From: Diphasiastrum complanatum
Lineage: Eukaryota > Streptophyta > Lycopodiopsida > Lycopodiales > Lycopodiaceae
Length of the DNA stretch: 57,534 bases
Reading direction: 5' to 3'
Assembly (NCBI GenBank): GCA_029204225.1
Contig: MU833351.1
Coordinates: 1-57,534, forward strand
Within the stretch, counting starts at the first letter, position 1. Every line of letters starts with the position of its first letter. The notes under the pieces were generated by a model. It was not told the DNA's origin. It saw only the letters and a list, made by a program, of their open reading frames with translations, and made no database searches. The translations under genes were made by a program, and so were the position numbers. Positions 36,135 through 47,946 of this stretch are shown one piece after another.

Positions 36135-36250
36135 GGACACGTGTTTGCTCCCAGTTGGTTCGCAGGCACTGGCACGCGTGAGGTGACACTTGGACACGTG
36201 TGAGGTGACACCTGGACACGTGTGAAATGACACAAGGACACATGTCTCCT
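36135..36250. repeat. 22-bp tandem repeat with G-box cores
   Basis: Consecutive units begin at 36171, 36192, 36214 and 36236, consensus GGACACGTGTGAGGTGACACCT, plus an isolated GGACACGTGT at 36135. CACGTG is the plant G-box bound by bZIP and bHLH factors. The first and last units have CACGCG and CACATG instead. Confidence 0.85.
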
Positions 36251-36339
36251 GTTCATTAGTTGGATGGACAACAAGTGTCGTTTTGCAAATTCTCAATCTC
36301 ACTATTGTATCGTTCATTTGCGCATTTGTTTGAATCATT

Positions 36340-38090
36340 CAATTTGAACATCCTGTTGTTGTTTGTGGTGCTTCCGATCCTACACCAAGCTCGCTCATCA
36401 GCTTCCGCTCATTCCCATTGATTTTCGACAGTTATGACATTATCTGATGATTGCATGCCGGTGATATGGTCAAAATTAGATCTAGATAGAGGTTTTTGGT
36501 CAAAATTCGACAATTTTGAGCTAGAAATGGGCTATATGAACCGATACTGATTTGAATCAAAACTTTTTGTGCTTGCATGTTGCAAAATTATAGTAGATTA
36601 GGTCTGATTGCACTTTTCTGTGGATTAGATTCACAAGATCATGTCAAAAAGTCATTTTCGGTGTCACAAGCTATATTCAGTGGATTTGAACCTATGCTTG
36701 CTTGCGGGACCTATTTGAAGCTTCTATGCCTCTCTTATGAACCCTAGTAGAGTTCTTGTAACCTCTGATTGAATGCATGTAAGGGAGGCAAGATGAGACT
36801 TTCAACCGCTTTTATTCCTTTCAAGGAAAAGAAACATCAAAGATGATTACTACATGAAGGTATAAGCCAAGTATCCTTCTTTCACAGTAGAATAGATCAA
36901 AAGAGCACACCATGAGTACTTTAGAGCTCCAAGACTTCTTTACCTATAAAGTACTAATGTGGTAACAAAATTATTTTTGTTGATGTACTAATTTTATCAT
37001 GATCATATCACACATTTATACATAAAATCATCACTCATATGCTTAGTCTTCAACTAAAAAAAGTGATTTTGAGGGTCAAACTTCATGTCATTGCCATAAT
37101 TACTTGAGTGAAGGGTTGAAACACTATCATATGCAAGTTAGACAATGGACTTTGTAGGTCATATCCCTTCATTTTGAATCAAGGTCGAGAGCTCGATTTC
37201 ACTCAATCACATAAGGACATAGAAGATAAGAAATATGCCCTTCAAAAAATAAAATTATGCAGAAAATCAAATTGTAAGTTGCTCTAATTATCCATAGGAT
37301 CAATATGTTCTTGTTGGAAAGACAAGGCTAAAAAGTAATGGCTTTTTTCATTCGTTCTATGATCAGCATAGGACAATGTTAAATTTGTGAATCATATTTG
37401 GATTTTCATGTTAACAAAACATAGGTTGATACTACTTTGAAATTACTAGCTTTCTCAAGAATCTTCTTTTTTGACAAACATGTCTCAAACCCTCTTTAGG
37501 GCTACATGTAGGCTGGTTTGTTTAGGATGGCTGCATAAATAACCTAGGCACATGAGTTTAAGCTATGGGGATACATAGCACCATAAAATAGTTATTACTT
37601 CTAACGATATCTATTTTGCTAATCATGAGAGATAACATTTTTCAAACTTTCAAATTTCTCTTTCTTAATTACTTTGATGAAAGTTTCAACCACTTGATTG
37701 TTGGTGTAGCAATAAGCCAACTCAATCTCTTATTTTCTCACCTTGTTTGTGAATCATAAATCAACTTTGATTTGCTTCTTTCTTGTTGGTAGATAGGATT
37801 CCTTGCTTGGGCTATTCCCATGGAGCATCGTGGGTGCCACATGTTGCAACTACACGTCTTTGAGGACTCACATCAATCAAATGGTTTTTGATCCTTTGAT
37901 ACTTTGCCTTTGTAGAAGAAGAAGGCGCTTGTATTTCCAAATTATATGCTTTTCTCATAGTTGACCTCCTATTGTCTTCATCATCGGTCCAATAATGCGA
38001 ACATACTTGTAACTTTAGTTGTTATTTATTGTTGTATTCAATGCCATTATTTTTTAACTCATTATCATTGATGTATTAAAAGCCATAGAT
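36340..38090. other. Spacer, no gene seen
   Basis: No recognisable motif. The right part may already be decayed copia RNase H sequence, too worn to call. Confidence 0.45.
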
Positions 38091-38099
38091 TGTAGCATC

Positions 38100-39630
38100 T
38101 TTGATATATCATAGTACTCTCTTTGTAGCCTTTCAATGTAATTGGGCTTAATATCAAAATGGCTTGCTACAATGACATACATGAAGATTCCCACCTACTT
38201 TAAGCATGATGTTCCATCTTAACATGACAATTCTTGCTCAGATAATGTTCCATTTGCATCAATAGAACTAGGTTAATGATGTTGCATTTTGAACACCCAA
38301 GTATTTCTCAAGCACAATTTACTTGAGATTAATAGTATATTCTTGCTTTGAAACCTTTTTCTAAGCAATAATGTGATCCCAAATAAGTCATGTCAAATTC
38401 TTTGGATAAATGTTTAGTTTGTTTTGTTATAGGACTTCTACCATTGGTAATAACGATAAGATGATCTAGGCATGACACATTTGAAAGGCTATGTTTCTCC
38501 TTTTTTACATAAAGATCAGCTCTCGACTTTCTCTTCAAAGAAAAATCCCATCGAATCTACTAGACCATGAACACGGTGATTGTTTTGCTTTCTTACCCTT
38601 TACATAGAAGGTGCTCCTTATGTTTTTCTTCAAACTATGAAATTACTCGATTGTTTTGCTTTCTTACCTTTACATAAAATGTGCTCCTTATGTTTTTCTT
38701 CAAACTATGAAATTACTCCATATATTGTATCCCAAAGTGTTCACATTGGTTCCCCCTTTCTAGTTCAGTTTTCAACGTGTGATTCTTGTAATTTTTGTTG
38801 GTCTTGCTTGCTTGTGCATGTTTCATAGCTTGTATTATCCTCTTGGGTTTTTCAACATCAATGTTTTATTCTTTCTTATCTTGTATGTTGGGTGGAGTGT
38901 CTTCATCAAATACTACATTTATGAAAAATACTCTTCTTTGCCTTTTCGTAGTTTTCGTATCTACGTTTTTTCTTCGAGGTATTCTTAGGTGATTATGTTT
39001 AGATGTTATTCTTGTGTAAACTTCCTTGTGAGCCACACTCTCTACTATTGTGGCATGAATTCTAATATCAAACAAATGTTTTGTTTGCTCCTTTTGCCCA
39101 AAAAATATTAGGTATCCTTTTGGTCCTAAACATGCTCCTTGCACACTCTTCAATAGTCCTATTTTTCTTAGCTACTCCATTTTGTAGTGCTATATTTGGG
39201 GTAGAAAGTTCTCTTCGTATGATAAAATATATAAGATGAACACGCTCCACCCTTATTTGATCTTAGGTGTTTTATATTTTTGTTTGTTTCAGTCTTCACC
39301 ATAAATTTGAATCGTTCAGATTATCCTATACTTTTGCCCTTAGATAGTACACCTACTCCTTTTTGGTGAATCTCCACCCTTAGTAGTACACCTACTCCTT
39401 TTTGGTGAAATCTCCACCTTTTTACTTAGTTTGGGTAGGACTATATGAATTAGTGGACCTAGTTGCAATACTTGTTGTGTTGCATAGGCTCTCCCCTTGA
39501 TAAAACCCTTGAATATGGTGTGTTGGTACCAAGTACTCAAGATTTCACATATCTTTGGATCACATTTCAGTATAGGCAGTCCAATCCATGTTATTTCTCT
39601 TAAATGACTTACAAAGTCTAGCAATTGTTC
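38100..39630 (-). pseudogene. Copia Pol remnant (integrase-RT)
   Basis: Reverse-strand copia Pol, heavily decayed, reading leftward. Pre-integrase region 39624-39340. Integrase end 39250-39068: REL then STPNIALQNGVAKKNRTIEE and ARSMFRTKRIPNIFWAKGAN. Linker 39153-38866 ends VFFINVVFDEDTPP. RT part 38538-38329: LIVITNGRSPI and KHLSKEFDMTYLG. The YVDD site is replaced by CLDH. Two small internal tandem duplications break it further: about 70 bp at 38579-38720 and 39 bp at 39345-39421. 39631-40680 continues as degraded copia-like DNA with no clear domain, including a repeated ATATGATTCA segment near 40135 and 40300. Confidence 0.85.
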
Positions 39631-40685
39631 ATGCCATAATTATTTTTGAGTCTCTATTCATGACATTGTTTACTTTTAGTTGCATATAGTTTGTACTTTA
39701 TAGAGATTGCCTCTTTTAGTGCTTTGGCTTTGCCACCTTATAGTTATTATCTGCATCTTTGACCAAGTATTTTCACTTGCACTCTTGCATGTCCCTTAAA
39801 TTTTAAAGTTTACTTAGTATGCAGAATTATCTCCAAGACAACTTTTTGACCATCACAATTTTACATCAAATTCTGTGAACTATACCCTACATGCAGTGTC
39901 GTATGATGTGAAGCACCATAGTCTATATATTAGCCACATCTATATTGGGAAATAATTTTTATTTCAATGTACCTCACACTTATTTTGTAACATTGTACTT
40001 ATAAGCAATCATGACACTAGGGTTGGTAAACTTAAAATTCTTAGCAACGTTGATTGGCTTGTTCCAATGTCCTAATTTTTCCTTGTAGTGATATCATTGT
40101 TTTTGTATTGGGAATAACTACCCTTAGAGCTAAAATATGATTCACAACATCACTTGACCATTTTTGCGTTGATACAATGTCATTGAATTCTTTATTCATA
40201 ATAACCATGTCAAACTATTTGAGATATTATTTTTCTATTATAAAGAAAAAATTTCACAAATAGTAATTAGCAAATCTTGGGAGTACCTCCCTTTGGACTT
40301 AGAATATGATTCAGAACAACAATGGACCAATTGTTGATTGATACGTCGTGTAATCAAACTTTGAATTTCACTATTAACAACTTGCATTAATTTCACATAG
40401 TTGTTCCATTTTGAAAATTGCAAGATTTATAAAATTTAGATTGGAGATAGAAAGTTCACCACAGATTGTGATTAACAATGTTTTCATAGGTTAGCGATGC
40501 TCTTGAAGACAACCAATTGGGGTAGATGCTTTGTCTCATTGACCAAGAAACTCTTATACCCTTTGAGCTTGTGGAATCAGACGTGAAATTTGAGCCACAC
40601 CCAATAGTAATCACACAAAAAAAATTGAAATTACCAATTGCCATGGGTAATGGTTGCATACTACAGGGTTGTTTTTTGAAATTTA

Positions 40686-40911
40686 TGGGTGTCCATTGTA
40701 ATGGGGTGCATGGGTAGAGTTGTTGATGCTACCCAAAAGGTGTAGGCTCGAATCCTGACTCCTGTGTAGTGCCATCTAAGGAGCTTAGCTCCATAAATGG
40801 CATTGCCAAGTTGCATATATATCACCACAATTGACCCCTATGTAGTGCCATCTAAGGAGCTTAGCTCCATAAATGGCATTGCCAAGTTGCATATATATCA
40901 CCACAATTTTA
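40686..40911 (+). repeat. tRNA-like SINE with duplicated 76-bp body
   Basis: The head (40686-40764) has GGTGCATGGGTAGAG as an A-box-like element and GGCTCGAATCCTG as a near-perfect B-box about 40 bases later, as in a tRNA. Two 76-bp body units follow (40765-40840, 40841-40911), each with TGTAGTGCCATCTAAGG, GCTTAGCTCCATAAATGG and TTGCATATATATCACCAC, almost identical. Confidence 0.7.
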
Positions 40912-42290
40912 TACGCTTCAAAATTGAGGCATGGAACTTTCGAGGGCTACAACCAATTCTTCAAATGAAGGACCAAACCTTCCTTTTGAGGGCTGGAGCC
41001 TGGCCCCTCCTATATAAAGAGACTATCCTCAAAAGGTTTCTTCTCAACCAAAAAAAACCCTCAACAAGGAGGCATTCCGGAATTTTCCACACTAATTCCT
41101 TCCAGGAAATAGTGGGTTGTGGGCTCTCTTCTCCAAATTCAAATCAGGTTCCGATTTCAAACTTGTGGGCTGTTTCATGCAATTAGATCCCGATTCAAAC
41201 ACTAATGGGCTGCAAATCTAGATCTGAAGATCTATCATCTGATTTTCCAGGCAAACTGGGCATCCTGATTCAATCTGTTTGAGTAGTGTAGGTTGCATTT
41301 TGCTACACTCAAAATTTCAACAAGTTCTACATCTACAAAGGGTGCTGACTTCATCAATTGCTGCACGAGTTGAGGTAGTTGGGCCCATATACTATTTATT
41401 GCTACAAGTACCATCGATCAGTACAGTAGTAACCATTGTGCAGCGGACAATAATTGTGACAATATAGCTAAATACGATTCCATACTAGCTAGATACTTTG
41501 ATGTTGTGATACTGGTGACGATCATTGCGACGCCACAACCAACATGAACGTGAAGATCAGATCTCCAGCACTTTTGGGTCTATGACCTTGATCCAAGTAT
41601 CGGTCACCTATGCCTTTTCCTTGTGTTTTTTGTTGTCCTGCTTTGGGTTGGTTAGTTTTTATCATAGGATCTGTCATTTCTGCCTGTTTTTGTTGATATG
41701 CTTTAGCTTTATGTTGTTTTGGGATTTGTGAGCAAGAATTTGCACATTGGTTTCCTGTTTAGCTTCACTTAGGGTGTACGTTTCTCTTGCCGTGTTATTT
41801 TAGTTCGGTAATATTCCGCATCGTATCTATTTCACGCCATATAGCTCCTTCAAACATGTGAGGTTTACGTTGTAACTTACATGTTTAGCGTTAAGCTTGA
41901 CTGACAAAGTTTTAGATTCTTTCCGGTTGCATTGTCTCCTTTAGTGATCTTTAGAGACTTAATTTTTAGTGGTTTTGGCTATTGTGTTGTTTTGCTATCA
42001 AAAGAACGTAGTTAGTCTAGTTGATCGTTTGACACGGAACATTTCAATATCTGTTCAATTTGGTTTGACCGATCAAAGTAGGGCGCATAGATGCTAATAT
42101 ATTTTGTTACGCATCGAGTTTGCACAAATGACTTTAGGCGATGACACTATTGGTGCATGTTTACTTGATTTTGGCATTTATGCATTTTGTGTTTCCCTTA
42201 CCTTTATGGGGAGATTTGCTTTTATTAAGTATTTGTTTTGTGCTGTAATTGATGTGAGGTAATGTAGCCACCCGTTTTGCAATTGAGCCT
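40912..42290. other. Spacer, promoter-like in part
   Basis: CCTATATAAAGAGA at 41008 looks like a TATA box and may belong to an LTR or SINE-like repeat. No ORF with a motif is present. The rest may be 5' flank or introns of the gene at 42394. Confidence 0.4.
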
Positions 42291-42690
42291 ATATATTTTA
42301 AAGAAGCAAGTGAACTTGACGTATGAAGACTTATTGTGAATGCGAATGAGCAACCTCGGTAGTAATTTGTATTGTTTATGTTTTAAACTCCAGGAAGATG
42401 ATTTGCTGCGATTTGAGGCGAACGTAAGACGCCTAGAAGTCTATGTTTGAAATGTTACACTGAAATGTCCACTAACAATGTAAGACGCCCATAAGTATGT
42501 TTTTTAACAATATGTATTTTGAAAAAGTAAGTTAACTTGACATATGAAGACTTTTTGATTCTTGTGAATGCCAATCAACAACCACGTGTAGTAATCTGTA
42601 TTGTTTGTGCTCAAAACGCCAGGCAGAGGATTTGTTCTGATTTGAGGAAAATGTAAGATGCCTATAAGCTTATGTTTGAAATTTGAAATT
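42290..42690. repeat. Tandem duplication of about 225 bp including an exon
   Basis: Copy 1 (about 42290-42455) and copy 2 (about 42512-42690) share AACTTGACGTATGAAGAC, GTGAATGC, TGTATTGTTTATG and the 30-nt exon with its splice sites, then GTAAGA and CTATGTTTGAAAT. They differ by indels and substitutions. Confidence 0.78.
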
Positions 42691-43132
42691 TATAAAGTAT
42701 GGTTCTTCAACAATGTCTTTATGCTGGTTGTAATAGTGAGCAAGTTTCTAGTTTGCAAGCTATATTCTTGGCTTGATTGAGCACTTGAGTGAATGAGATT
42801 TTGTTCTTGCAGCATGATCATCTACAACTTTTTGAGAAGTTTGCGATTGTTTGGGAAATGGTTGTAATACATATAAAGAACCAGGTATCCGAACCTCTTT
42901 ACTCATGATTTAAATTTTAGGTTTGGGAATAATGTTCAGATGAAATATCGAGTGCAGTCTTAAGTTCCAAAAATTGGCCTTGCCTATACAAGCTCATCCC
43001 TTTCTAAGCATCTATGCAAATTATATTTGTTAGTGCACTCCGCTGATCTCGCAAAAATTATCATGACCAACTTAACGAACTTATGACGTACAGTACTTGA
43101 ATTTAAAATCAACACAAAATTGACTTTCTATG

Positions 43133-43199
<67 letters not shown>

Positions 43200-44160
43200 G
43201 TTGGCTTTTTATGGGAGGATCCCTTCATTAAGTTTTAAGGAGATTATAGAATCTGTTTATGTTATAAATTGTTGAGTGGTTATGCAGGCTCTCCTTCAAA
43301 TGCAGGACGTCAATGTTACGCAATACGATCCCGAAGTGCAACCAATTGAAAGGTCAGCATAATATATTGGGCAGGGTGCTTATCGTTGTACTCACTTACA
43401 TAGCCTTCTAATTAGTTTTGACTACTGTACTTGCTTGTGAGAGGTCATTTACGTCATGTTCATGTTCCAATACCTATTTTCAGGGGTAGAAATGTCTATA
43501 TTCAGCATTCCTTGCACCCTGAGGTCACAATTGTGGATCAAACAGGCTCTACACGTCGGCCATCTAATGACCAGGTTTGTTTTATGCTAGAGTGGACGAG
43601 AGCTTTTGCACATCATAGTCATATTCTAGACATGCCTAGAATGAAAAGCAATTTAATGTTACACTTATTAAGCAAACAAGCAATTGTGTTGCTACTTCAA
43701 ACTTTGTTGAGAGTTTTCATAGCACATGGCAAAGATAAGAGGCCTTTTATTTGAGTTGCTGTAGAGCTTCTAGTGCTTACTGCAGACTTTCCTTTTTTTG
43801 ATGTTGTAGATTTATTGAATGGTAATTATCAACGTTTGCAACAATTTCTTTTGATTCATATGGAAAAAGTTGATAATATAGTCTTGGTGACATTGTTCCA
43901 AAGAGAAGTTTAGTATTCTAAATATTTTCACTACAAGCTAAATCAAATGTTTTTATGCTTTTGTGGTAGAGCTTTTGGCTCAACAAAGTTTGTATGAAAA
44001 TATGCCCTAGTTATGTATGTTGCCAAGGATAGATGACAATGCAGGTACTAAAGAGGAAATAGTGGGCCTGCTCGTATAAGCCCTAGATCTGCAAAGTCTC
44101 CTAGTAGCCATGAAGCTTGGTCTCGAAGCAGCACCGTTGTTGATCTTAATGAAGTTCTCG
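42394..44160 (+). pseudogene. Exons of an unrecognised gene, partial or damaged
   Basis: Small exons with good junctions and compatible phases: 42394-42423 (EDDLLRFEAN; CTCCAG to GTAAGA), 42813-42884 (HDHLQLFEKFAIVWEMVV; TTGCAG to GTATCC), 43288-43352 (ALLQMQDVNVTQYDPEVQP; TGCAG to GTCAGC, phase 2) and 43484-43574 (GRNVYIQHSLHPEVTIVDQ; TTTCAG to GTTTGT). A further coding-like block near 44050-44160 (ISPRSAKSPSSHEAWSRS then VVDLNEVLEKG) is not in phase with the last exon, so an exon is missing or the gene is broken. The copy of the first exon at 42623-42652 holds a stop (TGA). No start codon or promoter is assigned. I do not recognise the protein; no transposon motif is present. Confidence 0.42.
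43136..43196. repeat. Microsatellite (GA)30, intronic
   Basis: About 60 bases of pure GA inside the third intron of the gene model at 42394-44160. Confidence 0.97.
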
Positions 44161-44460
44161 AGAAGGGATATTTGACTCATCCTCTAACAATTTCGTAGCC
44201 TCAAGGTCTCCTTGAGAAAAAGGAGGTGGGCTGGGTTTGGGAGGCTTGGTGTCCATACTGAAATCTCCGACATATACCTCTACAAAGTAGGAGCATCTCC
44301 TATAGCATCAAGGCCGCACACCAAGGGTCTGCATATGAAGTAAGTGAACACGGTTGAAATAGAGAATCATGTCAAACACTTGGCCTTAATTAAATTTATT
44401 GACATGGTTACTTGACTTGTACACTTGATTACTAGATCTTAATTAAACATCTGACAATAC

Positions 44461-44472
44461 TCCCCTTTAATG
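44461..44472 (-). promoter_or_regulatory. Polypurine tract of copia element
   Basis: The reverse strand reads TTAAAGGGGAG next to TATTGTCAGATG, where the 3' LTR would start. The LTR would run left from here, but its far end is unclear; 44161-44460 otherwise holds nothing recognisable. Confidence 0.55.
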
Positions 44473-44599
44473 AGGATTTAGAAATAGTTGTATTTTTAGA
44501 TTGAACTTTGTGTTAAATCTTGTATGTTAGTCTTTTGCCAATGCCTTGGTGAAGATGTCAGCCATCATATACTCTATCCTGCAATGCTCTAGCTCAACC

Positions 44600-46010
44600 T
44601 CTTTGCTCAACACTTTGTCCCTAACATAATGATATTTGATCTCTGAGATTCAAAGTCATGACTATGCAACTCAAGTTGTCACATAACAGGATTGTTGGAT
44701 TACCCTTGTGGTAGATTGACATCTGATTATAATTGCGTGAGCCAAACCGCTTCCTTAGTTGCATGTGTAGTTGTTATGTACTCAGCTTCGTTGAAGACAA
44801 AGCCATTGAAGTTTGTTTCCTGCTATTCCAGGAGATCGGTCCATTGTTAACAAGAATACGTACCTAGATGCTGATCTTCTGGTATCAGCATCTCCAGCCC
44901 AGTCTACATCTATATACCCTCTCGGAACATTATCCTCTTTTGTCGTGTTGCCATAGAAGATGCACATACTCTTGGTAGTGTGCATGTATTTCAAAACTCT
45001 GAGTAATGCTTTCCAGTGCACTATCCCGGGGTTTGAAACGAACTGACTTGCATAGGCAATATCATGTCAAGTACAAACCATCAGATACATCAACATTCAA
45101 GTATTGAGTGATAAGGTTATTTCTTCATCTCTGCTATCTCTTCCTCTGATTGTGGACATTAATCCTTTGAAAGCTTTATCCCTGAGTCCATAGGAGTGTT
45201 AGCTATCTTGCAGTTGGTCACTTCATACTTTGTTAAGATATTTTGGATATATCTTTGCTAGCTGATGCAGATTTCCCTATTCCCTTTTCTCTTTTGAATT
45301 TGAATTCCTAGACAATAGTGAGCCTCCCAAGGTCGATCATTTTCCTTGGTGTGAAGCAATAACTTTGTATCATTGCTGTAAAGTAGTGTATCATCCACAT
45401 ACAAAGTTATATGATAAATAATTTTTCAAATGACTTATAATATACGTTCGAGTCAGCTATACTTGGAGTGAATCCTTCATCCGAAATTATGTGTTGATCC
45501 TTTGGAACCATGCTTTTGGTAATTGCTTTAGCCCATATAAAGCTTTATGTAACTTGCATACATGGTCCTCCTTTCCTTTTATCTCGTGTCCCTTTGGTTG
45601 AGACCTGTAAATGCCTTCCTCGATTACTCCATTTAGGAAAGCTGCTTGTACATCCATTTGATGTACTTCTAGGTCTTCAATTGTTGCATATGATAATAGT
45701 AATTCGATTGAAGCTACTTTTGCTATAGGACAAAGTCTTTTGATAATCTACATTGGGTACCCGAGAATATCCTTTGGCTACCAACCTTGCTTTCCACCTG
45801 TCTATTGACCCATCTACTTTGTGTTTAACTTCGAATATCCATTTACAAGCCAAGATGTTTATGTTCTTTGGTGGCTTGACAATTGACCAAGTTTGATTTT
45901 TATCAAAGAGTTATATTCTTCCTCCATTGCCTCCTTCCACTTATCTACATTTGGATGGACCATAGCTTTTCTTACAAATGTAGGCTCTTCAACAAAAGAG
46001 CAAGAGACTA
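44600..46010 (-). pseudogene. Copia Pol remnant (RT-RNase H)
   Basis: Read leftward. RT start: VDKWKEAMEEEYNSLIKNQ, TWSIVKPPKNINILACKWI and DRWKARLVAKGYS (about 45970-45760), then KLHKALYGLKQLPKAWF near 45550. The YVDD region near 45390 is decayed (CG-stop-YTTL). RNase H: HWKALLRVLKYMHTTKSM, then YIDVDWAGDADTRRSASRYV (45021-44860), then VHNNYTCN-like remains and LCYVTT. Stops occur every 30-60 codons. Integrase is missing; 46011-46430 to the right holds only short frames (for example 46183-46455) I cannot name. Confidence 0.87.
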
Positions 46011-46429
46011 TCTAGCTGGTGAGAAGACACCGAGAGCTGTCCCAGTGTGAATCTGAGGCAATGTGATAGTCTTGAGTCTAGGTAGCGTGGCAGGACTGGG
46101 ATCCCTGCTGCATCGAGCTCAAGAAAATGGGTCTAGCTTAACCCCTAATTGTCGACTCCAAGTCTGATATACTGATGAGTGCCTAAGGGAAGCTCTGTAA
46201 TGGAGATACCAAATGACTCAAGTAGGAGGTGAGATGCCTGAGAGAACCATGATAATCTATAGCCCTGATCATGAAGATAATGTGAGGAGGATAGTGCAAT
46301 CTGTGTGTATCGTCTATCAAATCTGGCAATGCCTGTACCCTCTGAATATAGGTAATGAGCTGAAGAGCTGCCTCAATTTGAATAGGTGGAACTGCAAACT
46401 TAGCTTGAAGAATCTGTGGAACAGAAGGC

Positions 46430-47483
46430 TTCGCTCGAATCCACCGAGCTAACATGGTGGTCTGTAATCGTGAAAGACTGGCCCAGTGTGAAGAGGGACA
46501 AAATCAAAGTCCTTCCTGAAGTCCACAAAACAATAGTAAACCCTCTCTAATCTGTGCTTAGCTTCCTCAATCAGGGCTCGTAGCGTGAAGATGTGATATG
46601 TAGTGGAATAATTGGGCCGAAAACCTCCTGGTCTTCGCCTCTGAACTCACAACAGACTGAAGTATAGTACCATATAGCTTCGCCAGGGCATGCCCAATCA
46701 TGATAGTGCTGTAGTTACCCGGAATCATGGGGTCACCATTCTTATGGATGGGATGTATTATGTTAGTGCACCAGGATGATGGGAAACCAGAAACAACTGC
46801 GGAATTAAGAAGAGGGCCTATGGTGGGAGCGAGTAAGTCGGATGCATGGGCAAGGAGTTCAGACTCGAGGTCTTCAATATCTTTGGCCTTATGGGACTTC
46901 ATCTTCGTAATGGCAGCAAGTACCATATCAGATGTGAAGAAGGAGAACTCAGATGGTCGTGGAGATATAGAGATAGGTGAGTCAGTGGGGATGGTATATA
47001 AGCTAGTAGCGTAAGCGGTCCAAATGCGGATGTCTTCCAAGAGAGGTGGTGGAGAGCGGGGAATGAACTCATGCCAGAAAGTGCCGGAGGAAGAACTGAA
47101 AAGAAGGTCTATAAGACGTTTCCCTTCGGAGTCATCATAAGCACGCTTTTTACCGCGGAGAACACGGTGGTAAGAACGTCAAGAAGATCGAAGTAAATGC
47201 GGAGCATGGATACGTGAGTAGGTGACTAAATGATGAAGAGAACGACACTCTGTATCATACCAGGGAGGGTGCAGTGGTCGAGATGTGTGTCGAGGTTTGC
47301 TGGGATGGGGCTTGGTGGGGAAGGTTAGTGAAGCGGCAATGTGGAGGGAGGTGGTGAGAAAAGCGGCTTGGGTGTCAATTGGACTATTGTGAGGAAAGGA
47401 GTGTAAAAGCAAAGCCAGGGACTGCCGGTACAGTGCCATGTAAATGGGGTCAAATGTGTATTTGGGTGCTCGGGTAAGCGTAG
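46430..47483 (-). pseudogene. LINE (non-LTR) reverse transcriptase remnant
   Basis: Endonuclease-RT linker and RT start of a LINE, leftward. Linker: HPPWYDTECRSLHHL, then YHRVLRGKKRAYDDSEGKRL and SGTFWHEFI. RT: DMVLAAITKMKSHKAKDIED, then SSWCTNIIHPIHKNGDP, PGNYSTIMIGHALAKLYGTI, and, after a frameshift near 46600, IFTLRALIEEAKHRLERV and CFVDFRKDFD. Sequence after FVDFRKDFD stops matching, so the YADD half is lost; LINEs normally keep the 3' end, so this is an internal break or rearrangement. Its 5' side is cut at 47484 by the LTR of gypsy B. Confidence 0.85.
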
Positions 47484-47930
47484 TGTTAGGGACCCAACTC
47501 CCTTGGGTCCCAAACCTAACTTGAGACTGGACGATGACTGGGCCTGTTGACTTGACCAGCGACTCGTGAAGTTGCATGGTTGCCACATGTCGTAATCTAG
47601 GACGTGCACGTGGCTTGGAGTTTCCCACCGTGGAGGTGTACAAGGGAAGGAGGACTCATTTGCCATCCATTCTATCTACCTAGAAGAAGGTGGATGGAGG
47701 GCGGTGTGCACAGCCAGGATGAGTGCTAGCTTGAGGCGGGAGATGGCTGAGAGCCTAGGCAGTGGTATGGGACACTGTCTAAGATGGAAGTCGGATCTTG
47801 CTTGTTGACGGTCACAGGTTAGGGCACAGGGTGGACTTGGATTGGGTCCTATGGCGGGGTGGGACGTGAATCGTTCGGTCTCTTGTGGTTAACCGGCACC
47901 TGGAGGTATGCGGTATGAAAGAGTTTAACA
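47484..47930 (+). mobile_element. 5' LTR of gypsy element B (447 bp)
   Basis: It starts TGTTAGGGACCC and ends GAGTTTAACA. TGTTA/TAACA are inverted ends, with a primer site two bases later. It interrupts the LINE. The likely left target-site copy is CGTAG (47479-47483); the right one is beyond the window. It contains ACGTGCACGTGG, a G-box-like word. Confidence 0.8.
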
Positions 47931-47932
47931 GA

Positions 47933-47946
47933 TGGTATCAGAGCCA
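47933..47946 (+). promoter_or_regulatory. Primer binding site of element B (tRNA-iMet)
   Basis: TGGTATCAGAGCCAC, a full match to the initiator-Met consensus, two bases after the LTR. Confidence 0.9.

Noticed and set aside
46727-47014. Forward 95-codon ORF
   Set aside because: Antisense shadow of the LINE RT read on the reverse strand.
47179-47643. Single 154-codon reverse ORF as one protein
   Set aside because: It is a chimera: right of 47484 it reads antisense through the LTR of element B, and only the left part is LINE.
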